In this document: in pieces, positions 17,742-26,195 of the stretch
Position numbering within the stretch: the first letter of the stretch is position 1
Layout of the letters: every line of letters begins with the position of its first letter
Assembly: GCA_033717875.1 (NCBI GenBank)
Contig: JADDKJ010000040.1
Coordinates: 1-30,167 of the forward strand
Source: SBBG01 sp033717875
GTDB taxonomy: Bacteria; Pseudomonadota; Gammaproteobacteria; Ga0077554; Ga007554
Direction: 5' to 3'
Length of the DNA: 30,167 bases
Translations under genes and position numbers: made by a program
The notes under the pieces: generated by a model
Told to the model about the DNA's origin: nothing
Seen by the model: only the letters and a program-made list of their open reading frames with translations
Databases searched by the model: none

Positions 17742-19220
17742 TTAATCAGAAGTTTCTCCAATCCCCAGCGCCTGCCACATTCCGTCCACACGCTTTTTGA
17801 CTTCCTCGCTCATGCGGATCGGCTGACCCCACTCCCGGCTAGTCTCACCCGGCCATTTATTGGTGGCGTCGAAACCGATTTTGGAGCCCAGGCCCGACAC
17901 CGGCGAAGCGAAATCAAGGTAATCAATAGGGGTGTTGTCGATGATGGTAGTGTCGCGCGCCGGGTCCATGCGCGTGGTCATGGCCCAGATCACATCCTTC
18001 CAGTCGCGCACGCTCACGTCGTCGTCGGTGACGATGACGAACTTGGTATACATGAACTGGCGCAGAAAACTCCACACGCCGAGCATCACCCGCTTGGCAT
18101 GCCCAGGATACTGCTTGCGCATGCTCACCACCGCCAGCCGGTAGGAACAGCCTTCCGGCGGCAGGTAGAAATCGACGATTTCCGGGAACTGCTTTTGCAA
18201 AATCGGCACGAACACCTCGTTCAACGCCACCCCGAGGACGGCGGGCTCGTCCGGCGGACGGCCGGTGTAGGTGCTGTGATAGATGGGTTTGTCGCGGTGG
18301 GTGATGCGCTCGATGGTAAAGACCGGGAAGGTGTCCACCTCATTGTAATAGCCGGTATGGTCGCCGAACGGCCCTTCGGACGCCACCTCGCCCGGCTCGA
18401 TGTAGCCTTCGAGCACGAACTCGGCACTGGCGGGCACATGCAACTCATTGGTCTGGCACTTCACCACTTCGGTCTTCGCGCCGCGCAGCAGACCGGCGAA
18501 GGCGTATTCCGACAGCGTATCCGGCACCGGCGTCACCGCGCCCAATATCGTGGCGGGATCGGCACCCAGCGCCACCGCCACGGGGAAACGCTGCCCCGGA
18601 TGGGCGAGCTGCCAGTCGCGGAAGTCGAGCGCCCCGCCGCGATGCGCCAACCAGCGCATGATGACCTTGTTGCGCCCGATCACCTGCTGGCGGTAGATGC
18701 CGAGATTCTGCCGCTCCTTGTGCGGCCCTTTGGTCACCACCAGCGCCCAAGTGATGAGCGGCCCGGCGTCGCCCGGCCAGCAGGTCTGGATGGGCAGTTT
18801 CGACAGATCGACATCGGCGGCCTCGATGACATGCTCCTGACAGGGCGCGCGCCCCACCACCTTGGGCGCCATATTGAGCACCTGCTTGAAGATCGGCAGT
18901 TTCTCCCAGGCATCGCGCATCCCCTTGGGCGGCTCGGGCTCCTTCAGGAACGCCAGCAGCTTGCCCACTTCACGCAGCGCCTCCACCGACTCCTCGCCCA
19001 TCCCCAGCGCCACGCGGCGCGGCGTGCCGAACAGATTGGCCAGCACGGGGATGGTATGGCCCTTGGGATTTTCAAACAGCAGCGCCGCCCCGCCCATCCG
19101 CAAGGTGCGGTCGCAGATCTCGGTCATTTCCAGATGGGGATCGACTTCGAGGGAAACGCGCTTCAGCTCTCCCTCTTGCTCCAGTTTGGCGATGAAGTCG
19201 CGCAGGTCGTGGTATTTCAT
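17742..19220 (-). CDS. ubiD: UbiD, 4-hydroxy-3-polyprenylbenzoate decarboxylase
   Basis: 492 residues from ATG 19220 (MKYHDLRDF, like E. coli UbiD at 497 aa); a GTG twelve bases upstream is also in frame. It decarboxylates 4-hydroxy-3-polyprenylbenzoate in ubiquinone synthesis using prenylated FMN. The diagnostic EGPFGDHTGYY lies at residues 282-292, and the C-terminal FDATNKWPGE is also conserved. Its cofactor maker UbiX is encoded about 6 kb away on the other strand. The stop codon lies inside a 25-bp sequence that is repeated beyond the RAYT-VapBC block. Confidence 0.96.
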   Translation of the reverse strand: MKYHDLRDFIAKLEQEGELKRVSLEVDPHLEMTEICDRTLRMGGAALLFENPKGHTIPVLANLFGTPRRVALGMGEESVEALREVGKLLAFLKEPEPPKGMRDAWEKLPIFKQVLNMAPKVVGRAPCQEHVIEAADVDLSKLPIQTCWPGDAGPLITWALVVTKGPHKERQNLGIYRQQVIGRNKVIMRWLAHRGGALDFRDWQLAHPGQRFPVAVALGADPATILGAVTPVPDTLSEYAFAGLLRGAKTEVVKCQTNELHVPASAEFVLEGYIEPGEVASEGPFGDHTGYYNEVDTFPVFTIERITHRDKPIYHSTYTGRPPDEPAVLGVALNEVFVPILQKQFPEIVDFYLPPEGCSYRLAVVSMRKQYPGHAKRVMLGVWSFLRQFMYTKFVIVTDDDVSVRDWKDVIWAMTTRMDPARDTTIIDNTPIDYLDFASPVSGLGSKIGFDATNKWPGETSREWGQPIRMSEEVKKRVDGMWQALGIGETSD

Positions 19221-19234
19221 GAGGCCGGTCACCC

Positions 19235-19255
19235 GTTACAAGTATGACTTGTAAC
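19235..19255. promoter_or_regulatory. Perfect 9-bp dyad just upstream of ubiD
   Basis: GTTACAAGT, 3-base spacer, ACTTGTAAC, ending 15 bp from the ATG. It could be an operator or a hairpin around the ubiD ribosome site. No known regulator is assigned. Confidence 0.4.
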
Positions 19256-19314
19256 TTTACCATTGGTGAGCGGCTTTTGGCTCGCGGCTTTGCCATGAAA
19301 AATCCGGGTTGAAC

Positions 19315-20196
19315 CTACATCTCCGCCAAAAGCCCGTCCACCATTCCCGCCGCCTGCGGCAGATAGCCTCCGCCGAACAGATTGAGATGGTTGAGCACAT
19401 GATAGAGGTTGTAAAGGTTTTTGCGGATTCGGTAACCGCTGTCCAGCGGCCAGGCCTCGTTGTAGGCCTGATAAAACCTGGCGGTGAATCCGCCGAACAG
19501 CTCGGTCATCGCCAGGTCTGTTTCGCGGTCGCCGTAGTAGACCGCGGGGTCGAAGATGACGGGGTTGCCGGCGGTGTCGATGCCGTAATTGCCCGACCAC
19601 AGATCACCATGCAGCAAGGAGGGGGCGGGTGTATGGCCGGCAAAAAACGCGTTCATGTCGGCCAGCAACCGTTCGCCCTTGCGTTGCAGCGCACCGAGAT
19701 AGCCGTTGCGGGCGGCAAGTTCGAGCTGGAAGCCGAGGCGGTGTTCGCGCCAGAAGGCGGGCCAGTCGGAGCTTGGGGTGTTGATCTGAGGCGTGCTGCC
19801 GAGGGTGTTGTCGATGCGCCAGCCATGGCATGGCGCGGTGGCGCGGTGCATGGCGGCGAGCTGTTGCCCCAACCGTTCCTGGCTGGCGGCGTCGTTGTTG
19901 CCGCGCAGGTCGAGGTATGTCAGGACGAGGTAGGCGGTGTTGCCCGCGATGCCATGGCAGATCGGATCGGGTGAGAGGAGGGTGTTGGTTTGGGCGATCT
20001 CGCGCAAGCCTGCCGCTTCGGCCTCGAACATGGCGGCCAGCGTTGCGTCATTGAGCTTGATGAAATATTTTCGACCGCGGCCGTCTTCGATCACATGGGC
20101 GGAGTTGATGCACCCGCCGGCGACGGGCAGGCGGGTACGTAATTCGAAGGGTGAATGCGTCGCTATCGAGATGTGTTCGCAGATTTGGGGCCACAT
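19315..20196 (-). CDS. Fructosamine kinase family protein
   Basis: 293 residues, the normal family length. These kinase-like enzymes phosphorylate ketosamines on glycated protein or small molecules so that the sugar can be released. Visible features are the ATP-binding lysine in FIKL (Lys47), the catalytic loop LLHGDLWSGNYG (194-205) and the metal-binding DPAVYYGDRETDLAM (216-230). Homologous to E. coli YniA-type proteins. A TACAAT hexamer lies 8-13 bp upstream of the ATG and could be a -10 element, implying a very short leader. It is co-directional with ubiD, 94 bp ahead. Confidence 0.93.
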   Translation of the reverse strand: MWPQICEHISIATHSPFELRTRLPVAGGCINSAHVIEDGRGRKYFIKLNDATLAAMFEAEAAGLREIAQTNTLLSPDPICHGIAGNTAYLVLTYLDLRGNNDAASQERLGQQLAAMHRATAPCHGWRIDNTLGSTPQINTPSSDWPAFWREHRLGFQLELAARNGYLGALQRKGERLLADMNAFFAGHTPAPSLLHGDLWSGNYGIDTAGNPVIFDPAVYYGDRETDLAMTELFGGFTARFYQAYNEAWPLDSGYRIRKNLYNLYHVLNHLNLFGGGYLPQAAGMVDGLLAEM

Positions 20197-20235
20197 GCCT
20201 GCATTGTAGCAGGGATCGGGGAGGATGCTTGAGGT

Positions 20236-20283
20236 CGCGCACCCCCTCTCACCCCGCCCCCCTCCCAGAGGGAGAGGGGGGAT
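20236..20283. repeat. G/C-rich inverted repeat after transaldolase
   Basis: CCCCTCCC and GGGAGAGGGG around a short loop can form a strong hairpin 10-50 bp after the transaldolase stop. There is no T run on the minus strand, so it is not a standard intrinsic terminator. It may pause RNA polymerase or protect the 3' end. Confidence 0.35.
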
Positions 20284-20292
20284 GGGCTGTAA

Positions 20293-21441
20293 TCACGCCG
20301 ACGCGCGCATCTGGCTGGTCATGACCGAGGCCTTGATGTCGATGGCGTTGAGAAGGGTCTTAAAGGAGGCGATGAATGCGTCCACGCCTTCGTCCTCCAG
20401 TTGCTGAGTGACGGCATCCAGGTCGATGCCGAGCCGGCCTAGCAGTTCGATATCGCTGCGTGCCTCGTGCCCGCCGTTTTTCAGTGTCGCCTGGGGTTTG
20501 CCGTGATCCTTGAACGCCTTGTAGGTGGCGGGCGGAATGGTGTTGACGGTGTCGGCGCCAATCAGGTTGTCGATATACATCACGTCGCTGTAGTTGGGGT
20601 TTTTCACGCCGGTGCTGGCCCACAGCAGCCGCTGCGCATGGGCGCCGGCGGCGCGAAGTTTGACGAAACGCGGCGAGCTGAACAGTTTTTCGTACGAATG
20701 ATAGGCCACTTTGGCATTGGCGATGGCGATCCTGCCCTGCGCGCCCTGGAGTTGGGCATGTTGTTCGACGGGCGCGGTCTTCAGTTTTTCATCGAGCAGT
20801 TTGTCGACCAGGGCATCGACGCGGCTGACGAAGAAGCTGGCGACGGAGGCGATGCCGCTGAGCGGTTTGCCTTTCTTGTAGGCGGCTTCCAGCCCCGAGA
20901 TGTAGGCTTCGACCACTTCCTCGTAGCGTTTCACCGAGAACAGTAGCGTGACATTGACGTTGATGCCTTCGGCGATCAGCGCGGTGACGGCGGGCAGACC
21001 CTCTTTCGTCGCCGGCACCTTGATCATGAGATTGGGGCGATTCACGCGCTCGGCCAGGCGCAGCGCCTCGGCGACGGTGGTGGCGGTGTCGTGGGCGAGG
21101 TCGGGCGAGACTTCCAGGCTGATCATGCCGTCGCAACCGCCGGTTTTGTCGTAGACGGGGCGCAGCAGATCGGCGGCCTGTTGAATGTCTTCGATGGCCA
21201 GGTGATAGAACAATTCGCGGCTGCTTTGCGCGGGATTCCTGGCGAGCAGGCCGGCCAGCGCATCGTCATAGTCCTTGCTGCCGTTGATGGCCTTCTCGAA
21301 AATGGTCGGGTTGGAAGTCACGCCCTTCAGGCCATCCTCGCGGACCATCCGCTCAAGCTCGCCCGAGCGCAGCATGGCGCGCTGAATATTGTCATACCAG
21401 GGGCTTTGCCCGAAATTCTGTAACTCCAGCAGTGGATTCAT
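20293..21441 (-). CDS. tal: Transaldolase
   Basis: 382 residues from ATG 21441, with AGGAG upstream; the frame to 21489 lacks that. Transaldolase transfers dihydroxyacetone units between sugar phosphates in the non-oxidative pentose phosphate pathway. The Schiff-base lysine is Lys141 in LMIKVPATKEG. VTSNPTIFEKAI (41-52) and ASFFVSRVD are conserved. The length matches the longer class (about 360-390 aa) of cyanobacterial/actinobacterial type rather than the 317-aa TalB. A 96-bp spacer with a GC hairpin separates it from the kinase-like gene. Confidence 0.95.
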   Translation of the reverse strand: MNPLLELQNFGQSPWYDNIQRAMLRSGELERMVREDGLKGVTSNPTIFEKAINGSKDYDDALAGLLARNPAQSSRELFYHLAIEDIQQAADLLRPVYDKTGGCDGMISLEVSPDLAHDTATTVAEALRLAERVNRPNLMIKVPATKEGLPAVTALIAEGINVNVTLLFSVKRYEEVVEAYISGLEAAYKKGKPLSGIASVASFFVSRVDALVDKLLDEKLKTAPVEQHAQLQGAQGRIAIANAKVAYHSYEKLFSSPRFVKLRAAGAHAQRLLWASTGVKNPNYSDVMYIDNLIGADTVNTIPPATYKAFKDHGKPQATLKNGGHEARSDIELLGRLGIDLDAVTQQLEDEGVDAFIASFKTLLNAIDIKASVMTSQMRASA

Positions 21442-21740
21442 TGAGATTTCTCCTGACTTTTTTGGGTGGGGTGATTTTTCCCTGATCACCAGTGTATCGG
21501 CCGTCGCCGGTATTTTTGAATCTCTATTGCCTAAGATGCGTATTTTCTTGGGAAGTTTCGCGCCACACTATTGGCGCTGCAATAGCATGAGAATCCATGC
21601 AATAGAGGTGCCAGAATATGCGCCGTTAAAGCACAGGCTTTATTTGTCGCTATTTTGTGATGTGTGTCAAGGTAATTTGTCTGTCATCGTGAAACACTAG
21701 GCTTGCAGATGGTTTCCTGTGTTTTTCTGGATGGTGCAGT
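21442..21740. other. Divergent intergenic region
   Basis: 299 bp between tal (leftward) and the small exported protein (rightward). A GCGCCA/TGGCGC hairpin lies at 21560-21577 and a short direct repeat, tgcaatag, nearby. No gene is supported. Promoters for both flanking genes must be here, but I cannot place them securely. Confidence 0.5.
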
Positions 21741-22256
21741 ATGATGTGGGTGCGCAAGTATGACTCGCTGGCTCTGACGATGTTGATCGCCGTTGGCGCT
21801 TTTTGTCCGCTGCGCGCCATGGCCGATGACATACTCGGCCTTGCTCCCGCCAAGCCGGTGATCGGTTCGGTGGATTGTACAAAAATCCGGGAAGAAATGC
21901 CCGCGTGTCCGCACATTCCCCTGACGGCGTATCAACGAGAGATGCTCCCGGCGTCAAACGTCAATCCATGGGCGGTGGCGCGTCTGGTCGCCAAGAAATT
22001 TTTTGGACTTCCCGAGAATCAGGCGCATACGGGCGCTGCCTCTTATGCTCCAATGTATAGTCCTTATCAATTCGTTCCGCAGCCCTTCAACTTCCAGCGC
22101 GGTTTCGATGTCAAGATGACCCTGGCTTATCCCGGTGTCAGCATGAATGTCGATATGGATGATCTGAATGCCAACTGGGCGCTCCTGGGTGGCGCGGTTC
22201 GGCCCTTTAATAACAATCATCCTTACGCGGTGATGCGATTTAGTTACCGCTGGTGA
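21741..22256 (+). CDS. Small exported protein of unknown function
   Basis: 171 residues. A signal peptide is clear: positive start, hydrophobic core LALTMLIAVGAF, and an AMA-DD cleavage site near residue 28. The mature part has two cysteines (VDC and ACPH) about ten residues apart and ends in YAVMRFSYRW, an aromatic C-terminus like outer-membrane barrel or periplasmic proteins. I recognise no family. The second ATG at 21744 is an alternative start, and the ribosome site is weak. Its 3' end overlaps the convergent PLD gene by 13 bp. Confidence 0.65.
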   Translation: MMWVRKYDSLALTMLIAVGAFCPLRAMADDILGLAPAKPVIGSVDCTKIREEMPACPHIPLTAYQREMLPASNVNPWAVARLVAKKFFGLPENQAHTGAASYAPMYSPYQFVPQPFNFQRGFDVKMTLAYPGVSMNVDMDDLNANWALLGGAVRPFNNNHPYAVMRFSYRW

Positions 22257-23431
22257 GGGGGACGCTTTTCCCGGTCGGGCTCGCGGGCATGGCGTATGCT
22301 CAGGCGTTCGAGCGCGATGTCCACCCTGCCCCAAAACCATTCAAGTACGCGCCGGTACCAGGGGCGTATGCGCCATTCCGCGACATGGTATTCCCGGCTT
22401 GCCGCAAAATCGGTCATGAACATGGCCCGCACTCCGGTGGCGAACTCGGCGTCGTCCACCTCCTGATTGGCCTCCAGATTCCAGTGGAAATTCCAGCGGT
22501 CCAGATTGCTCGAACCGATGGCGGTCCAGTCGTCGCATAGCAGCACCTTGGAGTGGGTGAAACGCGGCTGGTATTCGAAGATTCTCACTCCGTGACGCAG
22601 CAGCCCGTAATAAAATCGCCGTCCGGCGTGGCGTATCGCGGGATGGTCGGTGTGCGGCCCCGGCAGCAGCAGGCGCACATCAACGCCGCGCCGGGCGGCA
22701 TTGCCCAGGGCACGGCGGATTTTCCAGGAGGGCACGAAATAGGCGGTGGCGATCCAGATCGTCTTCCTGGCATGGCGGATGCGCTGAAGGAGGGAGCGCT
22801 TGATCTCGGTACGGGTGGTGCCGTGGGCAAGGGTGACGCGGCCGCGCTGGACGCCCGCTTTTTCTTCTTCTCCTTTGGCGGCGAGGGGCAAAGGCTGATC
22901 GCTACAGCGCTGCCAGCTTTCCTCGAACAATGTCCGCCAGTCCGCGACATCGGGGCCGCGGATCTCGATCATGGTTTCGCGCCAGTGTTGGCCAGGGTTC
23001 TGCACGGGATCGAATTCATCGGTGATCCCCGCGCCGCCGGTGAAGGAGATGCGGTCATCCGCCAGCAGCAGCTTGCGGTGATCGCGGAACAAGTTATGGT
23101 GCAATCCGTGGTAGCGCAGCGGATTGTAATAGCTGACACGAATATCGTTTCCCTCCAGCTTCTGCCGGTCTTCCTTGAGCAGCTTTTTCGCGCCGTAATC
23201 ATCGAGCAGCAGGCATACTTCCACGCCCCGCGCTCTGGCGGCGATAAGCCTGTCGATGAAACGGCTGGCGACGGCTCCCGACTCGAACAAATAGAGTTCC
23301 ATGAAAATATGGCTGCGTGCGGCGTCAATCGCGCCGAGCATGGCGGGGTAGAACTGGCCGCCGTCGATCAACAGGCGGAATTGGTTGTCGTTGCGCCAGG
23401 GAAAGTGATATTTGGAATGGTCTGCTTTCAT
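22244..23431 (-). CDS. Cardiolipin synthase-type phospholipase D protein
   Basis: 395 residues with two HKD motifs: His118-Arg-Lys120-x4-Asp125 (DHRKLLLADD) and His293-Ser-Lys295-x4-Asp300 (HSKVLLCDD), each followed by the usual GG/SSN turn. Such enzymes join phosphatidyl groups to make cardiolipin at the inner membrane. There is no N-terminal membrane hairpin, so it resembles the ClsB/ClsC type rather than ClsA. It is convergent with the small exported protein and divergent from the membrane-protein gene at 23563. Confidence 0.92.
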   Translation of the reverse strand: MKADHSKYHFPWRNDNQFRLLIDGGQFYPAMLGAIDAARSHIFMELYLFESGAVASRFIDRLIAARARGVEVCLLLDDYGAKKLLKEDRQKLEGNDIRVSYYNPLRYHGLHHNLFRDHRKLLLADDRISFTGGAGITDEFDPVQNPGQHWRETMIEIRGPDVADWRTLFEESWQRCSDQPLPLAAKGEEEKAGVQRGRVTLAHGTTRTEIKRSLLQRIRHARKTIWIATAYFVPSWKIRRALGNAARRGVDVRLLLPGPHTDHPAIRHAGRRFYYGLLRHGVRIFEYQPRFTHSKVLLCDDWTAIGSSNLDRWNFHWNLEANQEVDDAEFATGVRAMFMTDFAASREYHVAEWRIRPWYRRVLEWFWGRVDIALERLSIRHAREPDREKRPPHQR

Positions 23432-23562
23432 CGTTCCAGGTTATGCTGCCGCAAGTAGCGCGAAGAGTCAAAAGAGGCCGCCTCTTCTTGAAGCGCCAGC
23501 AAACAGTTATTATGTGGGGATGTTTTCTCACTTTTTCAGGCGCCAGGCATGCGGGTTGGATC

Positions 23563-24078
23563 GTGAATAGAGTGTTCTGGATGTTTGTCGATATCTGCCG
23601 TCTGCGCATCGGGCCGCAAGACTTGCCGACGTCGACGACGCTGCTCGGGATGGCATTGCTGGCGTATCTGACGTTGGCCATCGTGCTCTCGCTGTTGCAG
23701 ATGTCGGTCATCAAGGCGCTGTTCGCCGCGGGTTTGGACACCCTGCTGTTCGCCGCCTTATCCTATTTTCTGCTCTGGGCGAGGATGCTCGCCACCCGCT
23801 GGGTGCAGACCTGCACCGCGCTGGCGGGCAGCGGCGTGGTGCTGCAACTGATCGCCTTGCCGTTCATGATCTGGCAGACCCAGCTCGGCCCGGAAAGCAG
23901 CATGGTTATCGTTCCGACGGCCATCATGATGGCCCTGCTGTTCTGGAACCTGGTGGTGGTCGGACACATCCTGCGCCACGCCTTGTCCACGACCATGGGC
24001 GCCGGCGCGGTGCTGGCGACGGTCTACATGTTTATTTCAATGAGCATCATCAGAATATTGTTTTTCACCGGTACCTAA
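23563..24078 (+). CDS. Conserved multi-pass membrane protein (GPQDLP family)
   Basis: 171 residues from GTG 23563 (VNRVFWMFVDICRL); ATG 23581 is an alternative. The frame extends upstream to 23317 but that part overlaps the PLD gene and is not credible. The N-terminal DICxxRxGPQDLPxS motif recurs in a family of uncharacterised proteobacterial inner-membrane proteins, from memory. Four to five hydrophobic helices follow. It is six bases ahead of mpl and probably co-transcribed with it. Confidence 0.75.
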   Translation: MNRVFWMFVDICRLRIGPQDLPTSTTLLGMALLAYLTLAIVLSLLQMSVIKALFAAGLDTLLFAALSYFLLWARMLATRWVQTCTALAGSGVVLQLIALPFMIWQTQLGPESSMVIVPTAIMMALLFWNLVVVGHILRHALSTTMGAGAVLATVYMFISMSIIRILFFTGT

Positions 24079-24084
24079 GAACAC

Positions 24085-25446
24085 ATGCACATTCATATCC
24101 TGGGAGTTTGCGGCACGTTCATGGGCGGCATCGCGGTGCTGGCGCGCCAGCTCGGCTACCGTGTGACGGGCTCGGATGCCAGCGTCTATCCGCCGATGAG
24201 CACGCAACTGACGGAGCAGGGCATCGAGCTGATGGAGGGATATGACCCCGCGCACCTCGATCCCGTGCCGGATTGCGTTGTGATCGGCAACGCCCTGTCG
24301 CGCGGCAATCCGGCCGTCGAGTATGCGCTCAATCGTGGTCTCAACTATACCTCCGGCCCGGCCTTTCTTGCCGAGCATCTTCTGCAAAACCGCTGGGTGC
24401 TGGCGGTGGCGGGCACGCACGGCAAGACCACCACCAGCAGCATGCTGGCGTGGATACTGGAATATGCCGGACTCAAACCGGGTTTCCTGATCGGCGGCGT
24501 GCCCGGCAATTTCAGCATCTCGGCACGTCTGGGCGAGGCGCCGTTTTTTGTCGTGGAGGCGGATGAGTACGACACGGCCTTTTTCGACAAGCGTTCCAAA
24601 TTCGTCCATTACCGGCCGCGTACCCTGGTCATGAATAATCTCGAGTTCGATCATGCGGACATCTTTCCCGATCTTGAGGCGATCAAGCGGCAATTTCATC
24701 ATCTGGTGCGCACCGTGCCAGGCAATGGCCTGATAGTTTCCAATGCCCAGGACGATAATCTGGACGACGTGCTGGAGCGCGGGCGCTGGACGCCGGTGGA
24801 GTATTTCGGCGAAGAAGATACGGCGGGCTGGAGCGCGCGTGACGTGGCGCCGGACGGCAGCGGTTTCGATGTCTGGTGGGCCGATGCGCACATGGGGCGG
24901 GTGGCGTGGCCGCTGCTCGGGCGGCATAATGTCCACAATGCCTTGGCGGCCATCGCCGCCGCACGCCATGCTGGAGTGATGCCGCGGCATGCGGTGGCGG
25001 CGCTTGCGGAATTCGCCGGTGTGAAGCGGCGCATGGAGCAGCGTGGCGTGGTCAACGGCGTGACGGTGTACGACGATTTCGCCCATCACCCCACGGCCAT
25101 CCAGACCACGCTCGAAGGTCTGCGCAAGCGCGTTGGCGATCAGCGCATCATCGCCGTGCTGGAGCCGCGCTCCAACACCATGCGCATGGGCGTGCACCAG
25201 CAGATGCTCGCGCCGTCGCTGGCACTGGCCGACGAGGTGATTTTGTACCAGCCCGCCGATATCGGCTGGGACGTGAGTGCTGTCGCAAGCAGTCTGGGCG
25301 CCAAGGCGGCGGTGTTCGACACCGTGCCCGCCATCGTGACGCACCTGGCGGGCCATGCCCAGACGGGCGATCATGTGCTGATCATGAGCAACGGCGGTTT
25401 CGGCGGCATCCATGCCAAGTTGATCGAGGCCCTGAAAACCCGATGA
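24085..25446 (+). CDS. mpl: Mpl, UDP-N-acetylmuramate:L-Ala-gamma-D-Glu-meso-DAP ligase
   Basis: 453 residues, usual length. Mpl recycles murein tripeptide by attaching it directly to UDP-MurNAc. The N-terminus MHIHILGVCGTFMGGIA, the ATP-binding GTHGKTTTS (110-118), EADEYDTAFFDKRSKF and the Mur ligase C-terminal YDDFAHHPTA are all present. The last codons overlap the ubiX start by 4 bp (ATGA), so translation of ubiX is probably coupled. Confidence 0.97.
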   Translation: MHIHILGVCGTFMGGIAVLARQLGYRVTGSDASVYPPMSTQLTEQGIELMEGYDPAHLDPVPDCVVIGNALSRGNPAVEYALNRGLNYTSGPAFLAEHLLQNRWVLAVAGTHGKTTTSSMLAWILEYAGLKPGFLIGGVPGNFSISARLGEAPFFVVEADEYDTAFFDKRSKFVHYRPRTLVMNNLEFDHADIFPDLEAIKRQFHHLVRTVPGNGLIVSNAQDDNLDDVLERGRWTPVEYFGEEDTAGWSARDVAPDGSGFDVWWADAHMGRVAWPLLGRHNVHNALAAIAAARHAGVMPRHAVAALAEFAGVKRRMEQRGVVNGVTVYDDFAHHPTAIQTTLEGLRKRVGDQRIIAVLEPRSNTMRMGVHQQMLAPSLALADEVILYQPADIGWDVSAVASSLGAKAAVFDTVPAIVTHLAGHAQTGDHVLIMSNGGFGGIHAKLIEALKTR

Positions 25447-26066
25447 GCCGCACCGCGATCGCCCTTGCCATGACCGGCGCCTCCGGCGCAGCCTACGGCT
25501 TGCGCCTGCTGGAGTGCCTGTTGCGGGCGGACCAGCAGGTGTACCTGATGGTATCCGCGCCGGGGCAGGTGGTGGTGGCGATGGAGACGGATTTGAAACT
25601 GCCGGGGCGGCCCGACGAGATGCAGGAGATGCTGACCGCGCGCTATGCGGCCAAGCCCGGTCAGTTGCGGGTATTCGGCAAGGATCAGTGGACCGCGCCG
25701 GTCGCCAGCGGCAGCAATGCGCCGCGGGCGATGGTGGTATGCCCCTGCACCTCCGGTACGTTGTCGGCCATCGCCAGCGGCGCCAGCAACAACCTGCTGG
25801 AGCGCGCCGCCGATGTGATGATCAAGGAGCGGCGCAAGCTGATCCTGGTGCCGCGCGAGATGCCGCTATCGGTGATCCATCTGGAAAACATGCTGCGCCT
25901 GGCGCGGCTGGGGGTGGTGATCATGCCCGCCAATCCCGGCTTCTACTACCGCCCGCAGCGCGTCGAGGAACTGGTGGATTTCGTCGTGGCGCGCATCCTC
26001 GATCATCTCGATATCGAACATGGCCTGATGCCGCGCTGGGGATCCGAATATGGGGCACCTCTATGA
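25443..26066 (+). CDS. ubiX: UbiX, flavin prenyltransferase
   Basis: 207 residues. UbiX prenylates FMN to make the cofactor of UbiD. TGASGAAYGLRLLE (11-24), VVCPCTSGTLSAIASGASNN and VPREMPLSVIHLENMLRL are the family signatures. The last four codons and the stop (GAPL-stop) lie within the left arm of a 144-bp palindromic element, so the natural C-terminus may have been replaced. The core enzyme is complete. Confidence 0.97.
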   Translation: MSRTAIALAMTGASGAAYGLRLLECLLRADQQVYLMVSAPGQVVVAMETDLKLPGRPDEMQEMLTARYAAKPGQLRVFGKDQWTAPVASGSNAPRAMVVCPCTSGTLSAIASGASNNLLERAADVMIKERRKLILVPREMPLSVIHLENMLRLARLGVVIMPANPGFYYRPQRVEELVDFVVARILDHLDIEHGLMPRWGSEYGAPL

Positions 26067-26195
26067 ATTCGCTGAAGCCGCGATGGCGGCGTTGCAAATG
26101 GGCTCAAAATGCTCATGTACTGCGCGTGTACACTCCGCTTTTTCGCCCATTTGCGCCTTGCCCTCGCGCCTTGATCGAATTCATAGAGGTACCCC
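26052..26195. repeat. Imperfect 144-bp palindromic element between ubiX and the Lon-domain gene
   Basis: The outer arms 26052-26071 and 26176-26195 match at 19 of 20 positions in inverted orientation. Inner pairs continue: TTGCAAATGGGC against GCCCATTTGCGC, and TGTAC against GTACA at the centre. The whole element could form a long hairpin. It carries no gene, supplies the ubiX stop codon on one side, and abuts the next ATG on the other. Confidence 0.8.

Noticed and set aside
17730..19247. 505-codon plus-strand frame opposite ubiD
   Set aside because: Antisense of a clear UbiD gene in GC-rich DNA; the His/Arg/Gly-rich composition is typical of a shadow frame.
23317..23562. N-terminal extension of the membrane protein to 23317
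   Set aside because: The extension overlaps the PLD gene and is Arg-rich shadow sequence; family resemblance begins at the GTG at 23563.
24037..25413. 458-codon minus-strand frame opposite mpl
   Set aside because: Antisense shadow of Mpl, which has all family motifs.
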